Source: Muribaculaceae bacterium
GTDB taxonomy: Bacteria; Bacteroidota; Bacteroidia; Bacteroidales; Muribaculaceae
Direction of reading: 5' to 3'
Length of the DNA stretch: 64,000 nucleotides
Assembly (NCBI GenBank): GCA_017396945.1
Contig: JAFQKI010000001.1
Coordinates: 94,395 to 158,394 of the forward strand
Shown: positions 28,969-38,649 of the stretch, in pieces
Layout: every line of letters begins with the position of its first letter
Numbering within the stretch: the first letter of the stretch is position 1
Notes under the pieces: generated by a model
What the model was told of the DNA's origin: nothing
The model's input: only the letters and a program-made list of their open reading frames with translations
Databases searched by the model: none
Program-made: the position numbers and the translations under genes

Positions 28969-29613
28969 ATGTCAAACGAAAAGATAATTAAGTTGCTTGA
29001 TAGTTGCCGAGAGATTGAGATGATGCTCGACCATGGCGACATTCAAGATGCCACAATGCTATCGGGAGAGAAACTTGCGCAAGCCGATAAATTATGGACA
29101 GATGCCCGCAATAGCAATTCTCCAACAATAGATGAAATAACCGCCCTATCAATTATCGCGTCATATCACTGCGAGTCGCTTGCGATAATGGGAAACGAAG
29201 CTGACGCATATTCAACGGCAGTTATGGTATTATTCCAAATCGCTTTTGATGAAAGCGACTCGCAATCTCTCGACAAGTCAAGGTTGCAACTATACATCAC
29301 CGCTGTAATGTCGCTGATAAGACGTCTTGATAGTGGCGAGTTTACAGCCGATGAGTATTCTCGCTCTCACATGAATCATATCATGCGCTACTTGGTGTCA
29401 ATGCTATACCACTATTATAACAAGGTGGGAAAACAGTCACCCGAATTTCCTCATCTTGATGTAGCCTATCGCCTACTCTCTCAATTAAAAGATATGGTGG
29501 TTATAGACCGTACAAGAATAAATGTGATTGATAAACAGATAGACCCGGAAAAACCAATAAAACTTTTCGGAGACCTTATCGGACGTTCCAAAGCACTTGG
29601 GCTACTCAGCTAA
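28969..29613 (+). CDS. Hypothetical all-helical protein divergent from the sigma factor
   Basis: 214 residues from ATG 28969; an upstream in-frame GTG overlaps the -7 element and is rejected. No signal peptide. The sequence is almost entirely amphipathic helices (MLSGEKLAQADKLW, ALSIIASYHCESLAIMG, YRLLSQLKDMVV), reminiscent of TPR or helical-repeat folds, without a recognised family. Its last 12 bases overlap the convergent M16 gene. Function unknown; a role linked to the divergently transcribed sigma factor is only positional inference. Confidence 0.7.
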   Translation: MSNEKIIKLLDSCREIEMMLDHGDIQDATMLSGEKLAQADKLWTDARNSNSPTIDEITALSIIASYHCESLAIMGNEADAYSTAVMVLFQIAFDESDSQSLDKSRLQLYITAVMSLIRRLDSGEFTADEYSRSHMNHIMRYLVSMLYHYYNKVGKQSPEFPHLDVAYRLLSQLKDMVVIDRTRINVIDKQIDPEKPIKLFGDLIGRSKALGLLS

Positions 29614-30888
29614 ATCGCCCGCAACAGCGATACGCATTTCATCAAGAAGCATATATTTCTCAGCAAGATATGCAATGCGCTGTGGCGACAATGATTTTAT
29701 CGCTTGTAGTTGACGAGCAAAATAATCGTGAGGTGTCTGCACCACTCTCATATTTTCATAATAGTCCATTATCGAGAATGGGGAGTCGAGAGTGGCGGCA
29801 AGTGATGTCATGGCAAATTGTCGCATACGCTCTAATTCATCCGCCTCCATCAGTTCTGATGCGAGTCGGGAAATCTCTTTACGAGTCTCCCCTATTAACG
29901 GCTCCACATAACGATTATCGCATTGAGAATTTATTGTGATTGCACTACCTTCCCAATTCCCTAAAAGAGATGCCGAGATTCCATAGGTATATCCTTTATC
30001 CTCACGAATGTTTGACATCAATCGACTCCCGAAATATCCACCAAGAGCCATCACCGCAAGACGCAATTCAATATAATCGGGATGTGAACGCATGATTGTG
30101 GGAATACCCATTACCACCGCACTTTGTAGCGCGCCGGGACGGGCGGTGACGATTTTTCTTTTTCCAGAAGGTCTCATCGGGACTACTCGTTGAGCCAACC
30201 CATTAGAATTGTTTTTTATCGCACCAAACGTACGATTTACCATGTCTTCAATTTGAGGAGTAATGCGACCCGCAAGGAATAATTCACATGTTGACGTAGC
30301 AGTCAAGTCAGCATGCATTTTTGCCACATCTTCACGAGTTATCGTTCTAATCATATCGGGCGTTTCATCAACCGATGTAGGATGATTTTCCCCATACAAA
30401 AGTTGATGGCTATCTCGATTGGCATAGTATGTGACACGCTCCATCTCAACCTGTTTGCGACTTGCCATCTTATCTCTCAACACCTCAAATTCTTTTGTGG
30501 GAAATGTCGGTTCGGAAATAATCTCCACCATTGTGGGAAAAACCTCTTCCACTCGCGAGTTGAGAGAATGAATAACTTGAGATGTAAAATGGGAATTATA
30601 GCAACATTTCAGCCACGAGCCGTTATAATCAAGTGTTTCGGCAATTTCTGCACCGGAGTGATATGTAGTACCCTCTCGCATCAAATCGGAAGCGAGTTTT
30701 AATGTTGAGAGACTAACAACATCATTTGCCCCACCTTCCCATGATATTGTAAGACGATTAACCTCTTGCTCCCCTTGATCAACGACTGTGAGTTTTATGC
30801 CATTATTCAATGTCAATACACGAGCCGGAGGGACTGACAAATCTCCAAATTGCTTTATTTCAGGAGGAGTTAAACGATCCAAAGCCAT
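29602..30888 (-). CDS. M16-family (insulinase-like) protein lacking the zinc motif
   Basis: 428 residues with the two-lobe layout of half-size M16B proteins. In the place where the zinc motif HxxEH should stand, the sequence reads LASDLMREGTTYHSGAE, so the metal ligands are missing. The C-terminal half keeps the conserved R-Y region (NIREDKGYTYGISASL), typical of the non-catalytic subunit of two-subunit M16B proteases. It is therefore probably a structural or substrate-binding partner rather than an active peptidase; the catalytic partner is not adjacent. No signal peptide is visible. It is the last gene of the operon 34082 to 29602, 5 bases after kdsB. Confidence 0.85.
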   Translation of the reverse strand: MALDRLTPPEIKQFGDLSVPPARVLTLNNGIKLTVVDQGEQEVNRLTISWEGGANDVVSLSTLKLASDLMREGTTYHSGAEIAETLDYNGSWLKCCYNSHFTSQVIHSLNSRVEEVFPTMVEIISEPTFPTKEFEVLRDKMASRKQVEMERVTYYANRDSHQLLYGENHPTSVDETPDMIRTITREDVAKMHADLTATSTCELFLAGRITPQIEDMVNRTFGAIKNNSNGLAQRVVPMRPSGKRKIVTARPGALQSAVVMGIPTIMRSHPDYIELRLAVMALGGYFGSRLMSNIREDKGYTYGISASLLGNWEGSAITINSQCDNRYVEPLIGETRKEISRLASELMEADELERMRQFAMTSLAATLDSPFSIMDYYENMRVVQTPHDYFARQLQAIKSLSPQRIAYLAEKYMLLDEMRIAVAGDLAE

Positions 30889-30893
30889 AGTGA

Positions 30894-31649
30894 TTAAATG
30901 TTGAGAGTTTCACAAAGTCGGCGAGCCTCTTCAAGGTCGGCAGGAGTATCAATCCCTATTGTAGGGCAATCGGTAATGCCAACTTTTATTTTATATCCAT
31001 TTTGCACCCAACGCAATTGTTCAAGCGACTCAGCAATTTCAAGCGACGACTGCGGGAGTTTCGTGATTTCACCAAGGACTTCAGCTCGATAGGCATACAT
31101 ACCGACATGAGTAAAAAATTCAGCCTTGTCAACCCACTCTTTCCAATCATAGTTACGCACATAGGGAATTATAGAACGACTAAAATATATCGCATTCATA
31201 TCGTTGTCCATCACCACTTTGGGCGTATTGTTATCAAACAATGCCTCAAAACCACGTGAAGGATCAAATCGACGCACAAGTGTTGCGATTTGTGTATCTG
31301 GAACATCAAAGCATTGCTTCACCGCAGCAATTTGCGAGGGGTCAATAAATGGTTCATCACCCTGAATGTTTATTACAACATCGGCATTGGAACGAAGATT
31401 TTGATATGCCTCAAAACAGCGGTCGGTACCACTGCGATGCTCAGATGAGGTCATCACAACATTTCCCCCAAACGCTTTTACAGCATCGGCGATACGGTCA
31501 TCGTCGGTAGCTATAGCAACAATATCAAGCTCTTTGCTTGCCTGAATATATACACGCTCAATCATTGACTTGCCACAAATGTCGGCAAGAGGTTTTCCCG
31601 GAAATCTGGTTGACGCATAACGCGCGGGGATAATTCCTATAAATTTCAT
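30894..31649 (-). CDS. kdsB: 3-deoxy-manno-octulosonate cytidylyltransferase
   Basis: 251 residues. It activates Kdo as CMP-Kdo for lipopolysaccharide core synthesis. The nucleotide-binding start IIPARYASTRFPGKPL is diagnostic; INIQGDEPFI and VGMYAYR follow as expected. An in-frame ATG five residues upstream (31664) would overlap the end of the NfeD gene; MKFIGIIPARY at 31649 matches the family start. Co-transcribed with the surrounding envelope genes. Confidence 0.96.
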   Translation of the reverse strand: MKFIGIIPARYASTRFPGKPLADICGKSMIERVYIQASKELDIVAIATDDDRIADAVKAFGGNVVMTSSEHRSGTDRCFEAYQNLRSNADVVINIQGDEPFIDPSQIAAVKQCFDVPDTQIATLVRRFDPSRGFEALFDNNTPKVVMDNDMNAIYFSRSIIPYVRNYDWKEWVDKAEFFTHVGMYAYRAEVLGEITKLPQSSLEIAESLEQLRWVQNGYKIKVGITDCPTIGIDTPADLEEARRLCETLNI

Positions 31650-31656
31650 CTCTGCT

Positions 31657-33021
31657 CTATTCATTTATTGTTACATATAATTGACTATTCTCATATTTCA
31701 CAACCTTCACCTTAGTGCCGGCAGTTATAAACTCTGAGATTGAAACGGCATCATATATCTCACCTTCAATCTCAATTTTCCCACCAAGGCGCATATCGGT
31801 AACAGCTTTAGCGGTTTTGCCGATATGCTGCGCGGGAGTCAAATCAACTCCTATGTAGCCATCCTCGACAAGTTGAGAAGCTTGAAGTTCGGAATGTTTT
31901 CTGACAAATTTAGGTCCAAAACGGGAAGATGTGAGATAGAATATCAAGATAACAGCAAGCACCGTTCCGGAGCCTACAATAGCCAACGCCCTAAATAAAT
32001 CACTCATTTCAATTTCTGACGGAGAAGTCCCTTCCAACAGACCTCCGACAAGTGCCGCAAACATCGCGATTGCCCCAAGAATGCCGACAACACCCTGCCC
32101 CGGAATAACAAATATCTCAAACACCAATAATATCAATCCGACTACAAACAAAATTATAATCCAACTTGAAGCAATACCGGTAATATATAGAGGCAAGAAG
32201 TATAGCACCGCAGAAGTAATGGCAATCGCAGAGGGAAATCCCATTCCCGGACTATGCAATTCAAAATATAATCCCCACACGATAAGCATAATCAAAACCG
32301 CTTGAACAGCAGGATTAGAGAAAAAGCCTATCAGCCAATCAATCCATGTCGCTTCAAATTGAGTAATCTCATAATCTGTCGCGCCACATTTATCAAGCAC
32401 ATCCTCAATCGACGTTGCCTCCCCCTCACAATATCCCCATTTTATGGCTTCTTGAGAGGTAAATGTAAGAACCTTTGTCGAGTCGATGAGTCCCGGCACA
32501 ACGACACGCGGGTCAACCATTGCCTCAGCAATGAGTGGATCACGCACCCACACCGTATCGTCGTTAACAATTGTTTTACCATGACTCTCGGCAGTTGCAC
32601 GCATCATGGCACGCATATAGGATTGATATTTGTCGGGCATAGCCTCAGCATTTTGATTAACCACTGTCGCAGCACCCATGCTTGCACCTGGACGCATATA
32701 AACAGAGTCGCATGCGAGTGCAATCAACGCACCAGCCGAAGCCGCATTGTTATCAATAAATGCAATAACCGGACAAGGGAAATTAAGCAAAGATGTGCGT
32801 ATCGAATCGGCATGCTCAACAGTGCCACCATAGGTATTAAGATGAAGCAACAATATATCAGCCCCGCTCTCTTTTGCCTCTTGACAAGCGCGACGAGTGT
32901 GTTGCCATGTCATCGCACCGATTTCATCATTGATTTCAAGTAAATACACTTGTTTTTCAACAGCAAACGCCGGCAAACCAATAATCACCGATAGTATAAA
33001 AAATAAAACTCGTTGTATCAT
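31657..33021 (-). CDS. NfeD-family membrane serine protease (ClpP-like plus NfeD domain)
   Basis: 454 residues. Signal peptide about 1-20, then a ClpP/crotonase-fold protease domain (LLHLNTYGGTVEHADSIRTS, with the candidate nucleophile serine in NAASAGALIAL and the candidate lysine in MPDKYQSYMRAMM). Four to five transmembrane helices follow (about 230-370), and the C-terminal OB-fold NfeDC domain (GYIGVDLTPAQHIGKTAKAV to the end). The family is linked to stomatin/SPFH partners and membrane quality control; no SPFH gene is adjacent here. Two bases separate it from the upstream flippase-like gene. Confidence 0.92.
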   Translation of the reverse strand: MIQRVLFFILSVIIGLPAFAVEKQVYLLEINDEIGAMTWQHTRRACQEAKESGADILLLHLNTYGGTVEHADSIRTSLLNFPCPVIAFIDNNAASAGALIALACDSVYMRPGASMGAATVVNQNAEAMPDKYQSYMRAMMRATAESHGKTIVNDDTVWVRDPLIAEAMVDPRVVVPGLIDSTKVLTFTSQEAIKWGYCEGEATSIEDVLDKCGATDYEITQFEATWIDWLIGFFSNPAVQAVLIMLIVWGLYFELHSPGMGFPSAIAITSAVLYFLPLYITGIASSWIIILFVVGLILLVFEIFVIPGQGVVGILGAIAMFAALVGGLLEGTSPSEIEMSDLFRALAIVGSGTVLAVILIFYLTSSRFGPKFVRKHSELQASQLVEDGYIGVDLTPAQHIGKTAKAVTDMRLGGKIEIEGEIYDAVSISEFITAGTKVKVVKYENSQLYVTINE

Positions 33022-33023
33022 AA

Positions 33024-34082
33024 TTACATAATTTGATTCTTAACTTTTTTTGCCGCCAGGAACGATGGTAATACAAATATCCCAATCAGCAAATATATAT
33101 AATAACTCAACAATCTCCACAACAATGCAAGTAACATAACAAAACCTCCACCTACAATCATATCGCCATAGTAACTCGTGAATAAATACTCGCTTATCCC
33201 ACTACCCCCGGGCGTAGGACTTACCATAAGAATTGCCCATACGATAAATTGACGTCCAAAGACCACAAGTTGGTCGGCAGCGGGATAAAGTCCCCAAAAC
33301 AACGCATTAACCAACAAATATCGTGAAATCCAAGACACCGATGTAGCCACAAACGAGTTAATCCACCAACGGCGGTTGCGAGTGCGCAACTCAACTGATG
33401 TCGCCACCATATTGTCGCTCATTTCGGTAATTTTATTTTTCCAACGTCGCAATAATCGCCAACTGAACAATCCGATAAGCACTCGGCGGATAATTTGAGG
33501 ATGAGAAATTACACCTAAATAAAGTATAATTGTCCAAATAAATATAACCACATATATTATCCAAAAAGCGATTTTGAGACCACTGGTAAAATTATCATCT
33601 CCAAACCCAAATAATTGATCGTATGGAACAAACAAAAATATCAATGGAGATGATACAACAAAAAATAATTCATCAAGGAGCAATGTAGTCATTGTCAGCG
33701 TTGTTGCACGTCCGAAATTAATCCCTTCTCGATTGAGGAATATCATGCTCAAAGCGCCACCTCCAACCGATGAGGGGGTTAATGCCGAAGTAAATTCACA
33801 CAACATTGTAACCTTTACCGATTGTCGCCAAGACAAGTCGCAATCGGTTAATGCCCGAAATCGCCAACTCATGCCGAAATCTCGACCAAACACACATAGC
33901 AATGCCAACAAAAGAGCAATAATCATGCGTGCGTCAAAACGCAATAATTGAAATGTTTGCAAGTTAAACTCATCGTTAAACAGCCACCAAATGACCACAC
34001 CTCCGATAAAAATCGGCAATGCAATTTTCGCGATTACTCCTATTTTGCTATTTGCGCTCAATCTCCAATATATATTTTCCAA
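33024..34082 (-). CDS. Lysylphosphatidylglycerol-synthase-type transmembrane (flippase-like) protein
   Basis: 352 residues, about eight transmembrane helices, belonging to the YbhN/UPF0104 group (transmembrane part of MprF). Family segments include GRDFGMSWRFRAL, FTSALTPSSVGGGALSMIFL and SPTPGGSGISEYLF. Members are believed to move or bind phospholipids. The longest ORF begins with TTG at 34082, three bases downstream of a -7 element at 34085-34092, so that start would lie at or before the transcription start; translation may begin a few codons further in, at the TTG at 34061, or be leaderless. First gene of a four-gene envelope operon. Confidence 0.85.
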   Translation of the reverse strand: MENIYWRLSANSKIGVIAKIALPIFIGGVVIWWLFNDEFNLQTFQLLRFDARMIIALLLALLCVFGRDFGMSWRFRALTDCDLSWRQSVKVTMLCEFTSALTPSSVGGGALSMIFLNREGINFGRATTLTMTTLLLDELFFVVSSPLIFLFVPYDQLFGFGDDNFTSGLKIAFWIIYVVIFIWTIILYLGVISHPQIIRRVLIGLFSWRLLRRWKNKITEMSDNMVATSVELRTRNRRWWINSFVATSVSWISRYLLVNALFWGLYPAADQLVVFGRQFIVWAILMVSPTPGGSGISEYLFTSYYGDMIVGGGFVMLLALLWRLLSYYIYLLIGIFVLPSFLAAKKVKNQIM

Positions 34083-34084
34083 TG

Positions 34085-34092
34085 CAAATTTA
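34085..34092 (-). promoter_or_regulatory. -7 element of the flippase-nfeD-kdsB-M16 operon
   Basis: Minus strand TAAATTTG ends three bases before the first possible start codon of the flippase-like gene. No good -33 element is visible. Confidence 0.5.
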
Positions 34093-34187
34093 GCGAAAGT
34101 TATCTACTTCTGGCATTTTTACTATAGAGATTTTGAGGTCTCAATGGAATTTTTTAATTTTACATTGTTAATCATACTACAACGATA

Positions 34188-34592
34188 ATGGAAAAAGTAA
34201 AATATATATTTGAGCTACCCATGAAAGTGAGGGATTATGAGGTTGATGCCGAAGGAATCGTAAACAACGCTCGCTATCTTCACTATCTTGAACACACTCG
34301 CCATGAATTTTGTGAATGGGCGGGGTTATCATTTAGAGAGATGAGAGCAAAAGGTCTCTACCCTGTCTTGAACAAAGTTGAAATCGAATATAAAACTCCA
34401 CTCGGTCTCGGCGAAAAAATGGTAAGCAAATTGTGGATAACTCGCGAAGGCGCACGATTTGTGTTCTATCAAGATATATTCAATGAGCAAGGTGCGCAAG
34501 TAGTTAAAGCCAAAGTGAGTTGTGTATGCCTTGAGAATGGGCGTCTATCTCGTGGCGATGCTCTTGTTGAGGCATTTAAGGATTTTCTGTAA
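34188..34592 (+). CDS. Acyl-CoA thioesterase, hot-dog fold (4HBT/YbgC-like)
   Basis: 134 residues. The sequence MKVRDYEVDAEGIVNNARYLHYLEHTR matches the YbgC/4-hydroxybenzoyl-CoA thioesterase pattern, with D in the DAEGIVNN position where family members carry the active-site Asp (usually D-xx-G-x-V-N). Later VEIEYKTPLGLGEK and AKVSCVCLENGR are fold-typical. It hydrolyses acyl thioesters; chain preference unknown. dprA starts 11 bases later. Confidence 0.9.
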   Translation: MEKVKYIFELPMKVRDYEVDAEGIVNNARYLHYLEHTRHEFCEWAGLSFREMRAKGLYPVLNKVEIEYKTPLGLGEKMVSKLWITREGARFVFYQDIFNEQGAQVVKAKVSCVCLENGRLSRGDALVEAFKDFL

Positions 34593-34603
34593 TAAGTTGT
34601 AAG

Positions 34604-35722
34604 ATGACAACCAAAGAATTGACATATCGCATTGCATTCTCGCAAGTCCGTGGCATTAATCGTGTCACAGCCGAGCAACTATTGGCACGTGTCGGTTCAG
34701 AAGAGGCATTTTTCAAAGCTACCGACAATCAGTTGCGATGTCTTTTAACCTCAGAAAAACGATTTATAGCGCAAAGCTATCGCAATGAATTGTTGGCAAA
34801 GGCATCACAAGAGATTGATTTTATCACTCGACATGATGTAAAACCATTATATTTCACCGATAACAACTATCCCTCTCGGTTGAAAGAATGTGACGACGCC
34901 CCACTAATGCTATACACTATGGGGAATTGCGATCTCAATTCAGCTCATATCGTGGGGATTGTCGGCACTCGCCATTCAACCCCATACGGCATAGACTACA
35001 CTAATCGTATAGTTGAAGGACTTTCAAAAATGCTTGACAACACTATAATCATAAGCGGATTGGCATACGGAATTGATATTACCGCTCATCGCGCAGCGTT
35101 AAAAAACAATATACCGACAGCCGCCGTACTCGCTCATGGACTAAACACAATATATCCCGCCCAGCACCGCAACACCGCAATCGAAATGCTTAATAATGGC
35201 GGCGCATTAATAACCGATTACATCTCAACAGATGCTGTGCATCGTGGTAATTTTCTTGCCCGCAACCGCATTGTTGCCGGGTTGTGCGATTGCCTACTCG
35301 TTGTAGAATCGGCCGAGAAAGGGGGGGCGCTCGTGACAGCTCATGTAGCATCAAGTTACAATCGCGATGTATTTGCTCTCCCCGGTCGCGCCAATGATCC
35401 ATATAGTGCCGGTTGTAACCGCATTATTTCTTCAGGGCTTGCTGCGCTTGTACAATCGCCCGATGACATTATTAACGCAATGCGTTGGACAACCAAAGCT
35501 ATAGAAGGGGACCAATGCGAAATGTTTACCGAGCTGAGTGAAGAGGAACAACAAATTCATGAATATCTTCTTTCTCATCCACAAAGCAATGTCAACCAAC
35601 TATCAGTAGGCATCAATATGCCACTATCTCGATTAATGCCTACACTCATTGATATGGAATTTCAAGGCATTATTATAAATCTGCCGGGAGGACGCTATGA
35701 AATAGTAAATCCGGGAAATTAA
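34604..35722 (+). CDS. dprA: DNA-processing protein DprA
   Basis: 372 residues. DprA binds incoming single-stranded DNA and loads RecA during transformation, but is widespread in non-competent bacteria. The Rossmann-like core is visible (GIVGTRHSTPYG, IISGLAYGIDITAHRAAL, ALPGRANDPYSAGCN), preceded by an N-terminal helical/SAM-like part and followed by a C-terminal winged-helix domain (EEEQQIHEYLLSHPQSNVNQ). Start ATG lies 11 bases after the thioesterase stop. Confidence 0.96.
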   Translation: MTTKELTYRIAFSQVRGINRVTAEQLLARVGSEEAFFKATDNQLRCLLTSEKRFIAQSYRNELLAKASQEIDFITRHDVKPLYFTDNNYPSRLKECDDAPLMLYTMGNCDLNSAHIVGIVGTRHSTPYGIDYTNRIVEGLSKMLDNTIIISGLAYGIDITAHRAALKNNIPTAAVLAHGLNTIYPAQHRNTAIEMLNNGGALITDYISTDAVHRGNFLARNRIVAGLCDCLLVVESAEKGGALVTAHVASSYNRDVFALPGRANDPYSAGCNRIISSGLAALVQSPDDIINAMRWTTKAIEGDQCEMFTELSEEEQQIHEYLLSHPQSNVNQLSVGINMPLSRLMPTLIDMEFQGIIINLPGGRYEIVNPGN

Positions 35723-35757
35723 ATAAGCATCCTTAAACCAAATAACATGAAAATTAT

Positions 35758-36633
35758 ATGGATAAAAAAGTCATTGCTCCATCAGAAATGATAATCAACC
35801 CCGATGGGTCGATTTTTCACTTACATATTCGCCCCGAACAATTAACAGATAATGTAATCCTCGTTGGCGACCCGGATCGAGTCAATATGGTTGCAGAGTT
35901 TTTTGACTCAAAAACTTTTGAGGTTTCCTCAAGGGAGTTTCATTCCATAGGCGGAACATATAAAGGTAAACCTATAATGTGTTTGAGCCATGGCATCGGG
36001 CCCGATAATATCGACATCGTAATGACCGAACTTGACGCTCTCGCCAATATAAACTTTTCAACGCGTGAGGTTAATGATACACACCGCACTTTGTCATTAA
36101 TACGCATCGGAACATCCGGAGCCTTACAGCCCGAATTAAAATTAGGGACTCCTGTAATAGCGGAAAAATCAATCGGCTTTGATGGTGTATTAAATTTCTA
36201 TGACGGTCGCAATGAGGTTGCCGATTTGGATTTTGAAAACGCATTTTGCAATCACGTTGATTGGAACCCGCTATGGGCAAAGCCATACGTTGTAGATGCC
36301 GATGCCGGGTTGGTCGCACGCATAGGGCAAAGTGACATGGTAAAAGGGAACACAATCTCGGCAATAGGCTTTTATGGTCCTCAAGGTAGAGAACTCAGAC
36401 TACCACTCGCCAATCCCGACTTAAACAACAGAATTGAGACATTCAATCACTATGGGCGCAAAATTACAAATTATGAAATGGAAAGCGCGCCACTACAAGG
36501 CATGGCAAAAATGCTCGGGCATAAAGCAATGACAGTATGTTCGATAATAGCCAATCGCATGAACCACGACGCAACCCCCAACTACAAAACCGCAATCAGA
36601 GACCTAATTGCAACAGTTCTTGACCGGATCTGA
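35758..36633 (+). CDS. Nucleoside phosphorylase, probably uridine phosphorylase
   Basis: 291 residues. PNP/UDP-family enzyme: phosphate-binding GDPDRVNMVAEFF, GIGPDNIDIVMTEL, RIGTSGALQPEL, and substrate loop NYEMESAPLQGMAKMLG (the conserved M-E-x-A). It splits nucleosides with phosphate in salvage. The Bacteroidetes proteins of this type are annotated as uridine phosphorylases; purine activity cannot be ruled out. It ends 6 bases from the convergent TPR gene and no terminator is seen between them. Confidence 0.88.
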   Translation: MDKKVIAPSEMIINPDGSIFHLHIRPEQLTDNVILVGDPDRVNMVAEFFDSKTFEVSSREFHSIGGTYKGKPIMCLSHGIGPDNIDIVMTELDALANINFSTREVNDTHRTLSLIRIGTSGALQPELKLGTPVIAEKSIGFDGVLNFYDGRNEVADLDFENAFCNHVDWNPLWAKPYVVDADAGLVARIGQSDMVKGNTISAIGFYGPQGRELRLPLANPDLNNRIETFNHYGRKITNYEMESAPLQGMAKMLGHKAMTVCSIIANRMNHDATPNYKTAIRDLIATVLDRI

Positions 36634-36639
36634 TTGAGA

Positions 36640-38649
36640 TTAACGAGATATACGTTTCAATAAATTATACGATGGAAGCACCCCAAGCTCACCGGCTTTG
36701 CTAAGGTCGGCGACACCGGCGTCTTCATTGCCTAATTTAAGATAGACATATCCGCGGTTATAATAGGCCTCCCCAAAATCGGGTTTTAATTCTATTGCTT
36801 TGGAATAAGCACTTATCGCCGACGTAAAGTCCTGCATTTCAAGTAATATATTACCCTTATTGAAATATGCTAACGACATGCGAGGCGACAATTTTATAAC
36901 CATGTCAAGGTCAGCAATAATTTCATTTAATGCCAGTTGACGACGGCTACGAGCAATCTCCAATGCGTCGCCGGCATTTATCGACTCTCCATCTTGGGTA
37001 TATTGCTCCACTTCAATATTATTATATCGAGCTACAGCTCTAAGAAAATATGCCAACGCAAAATCGGGGGTCAACGCGATAGCACGATCAAGGTCTTGAA
37101 TTGCCGACGCATAATTGTGGATTGTCATAAAATCCATCGCTCGACCAAAATAATCAATAGATCGAGGCTCATGAGTAGCAATGTAAGAATTATAGTACTC
37201 GATTGACTCAAAATGACGCCTAATTAGACTTTCATCATTTAATTGAGGCTCTTTATTGGTCACGACCACCACAAATCGCAATATGCGAGTCGCATTTATA
37301 TCATCAGCTTCTTTTATATAATAAGTAGTTTCTTGCAACTGTGTAGGAGATGAATAATAAGAGAGTGTAAAGAGAGGTTCAACCACAATGTTTACATTTC
37401 GATCTTGCACTCTGCCTCGTATTCCTTTGTTATTATACTCTTCTTCAACCTCAGTTTCATTCTCAATAGTCAGCAATGTCGTAAATCGGTTTGAAACAAT
37501 CTCTTCGGGAGTTGAAGCGTTGTCAGTAGTAGCTGACTCATCCGATAGCGTCGGACGCACTCGATATAGCGACATCGCTTTGTCATAATCAGTTGCGGCT
37601 TTACGCATCTCTCCCATTTCGCGATAGATTTCTGAACGGAAAGAATATGCGGTTGCAAATTGTGGGTATGCCTCAATCACTTGAGAGACATCAGCAATTG
37701 CACTTTTATAATCTCTTGTATTATAAAACAGTAGCGCACGATTATACAATGCTCGATAATCCTTTGAATCAAGTTGCAACACTCTATTAAAATCAGCAAT
37801 CGCCTTATCATTGTCATTTACCTCCGACAACAACAATCCGCGATTAAACAATGCGACTTTATTAAGCGGATCAAGCTGTATAGCATAATCATAGTCGGCC
37901 ATTGCACCAAAATAATCATCAAGATTATATCGCAAAAACGCACGATTAATGAAGAAACCCGCAAAATGAGGTTGCAATTTTATAGCCTCATTCATGTCGG
38001 CAAGAGCCTGTTCATAATTTTTTGTAGAATTAATAGCAATATCAGCACGCAATATAAAAGCATTTGTCAAATTGGGATTTAACTCCAACGCCTTATTTAT
38101 ATCCTCAAGAGCTGGTATAGTATCGCCCTGAGTAAGTCGGAGTTTTGCTCGTCCCATATATCCATTGTCATAACTACGATGTATTGTCAACAGCGTTGTA
38201 AAAGTCTCTTCGGCGGCATTAAGATCACCCATAGCCTCTTGTGCCATCGCTTTATTGAAAAGCATTTGGCGATTTTCGGGCAACATGGATAACGCCTCGT
38301 TATAGTCTGCTACAGCTTCGGCATAATTTCCTAAATTTTGATGAGCCACACCTCTCACTTCAAATGCGTCAGTGATAAATCTATTTCGCTCAATGGCAAG
38401 GGTAGCATCCTCGATAGCTCCTCGATAATCTTCAAGATTAAGCTTGGCTATCGCTCGATAAAAATAAGGTTGCGCAAGATATGGCTTTGCCTGAATAACT
38501 TGATTAAAGTATTGTATTGACAACATATAATCCTCAAAATAAAGAGCATTCTGCCCTACCCTCATCACTTGATCTGTATTTATCTGAGCTGTCGCATTAT
38601 TACGACACATAGCTATCAACGATATTATAATGATTATGACGTATCTCAT
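36640..38649 (-). CDS. Secreted/periplasmic tetratricopeptide repeat protein
   Basis: 669 residues from ATG 38649 (a TTG six codons upstream is less likely). A signal-like N terminus, hydrophobic then C-rich (IIIIISLIAMCRNNATAQ), indicates export. Most of the protein is TPR: repeated units such as AKLNLEDYRGAIEDATLAI, ALSMLPENRQMLFNKAMA and YYNRGYVYLKLGNEDAGVAD, roughly a dozen to fifteen copies. These scaffold protein contacts; partner unknown. A middle section (about 370-470) lacks repeats and is Thr/Glu/Asn-rich with a beta-like domain. Confidence 0.88.
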   Translation of the reverse strand: MRYVIIIIISLIAMCRNNATAQINTDQVMRVGQNALYFEDYMLSIQYFNQVIQAKPYLAQPYFYRAIAKLNLEDYRGAIEDATLAIERNRFITDAFEVRGVAHQNLGNYAEAVADYNEALSMLPENRQMLFNKAMAQEAMGDLNAAEETFTTLLTIHRSYDNGYMGRAKLRLTQGDTIPALEDINKALELNPNLTNAFILRADIAINSTKNYEQALADMNEAIKLQPHFAGFFINRAFLRYNLDDYFGAMADYDYAIQLDPLNKVALFNRGLLLSEVNDNDKAIADFNRVLQLDSKDYRALYNRALLFYNTRDYKSAIADVSQVIEAYPQFATAYSFRSEIYREMGEMRKAATDYDKAMSLYRVRPTLSDESATTDNASTPEEIVSNRFTTLLTIENETEVEEEYNNKGIRGRVQDRNVNIVVEPLFTLSYYSSPTQLQETTYYIKEADDINATRILRFVVVVTNKEPQLNDESLIRRHFESIEYYNSYIATHEPRSIDYFGRAMDFMTIHNYASAIQDLDRAIALTPDFALAYFLRAVARYNNIEVEQYTQDGESINAGDALEIARSRRQLALNEIIADLDMVIKLSPRMSLAYFNKGNILLEMQDFTSAISAYSKAIELKPDFGEAYYNRGYVYLKLGNEDAGVADLSKAGELGVLPSYNLLKRISR

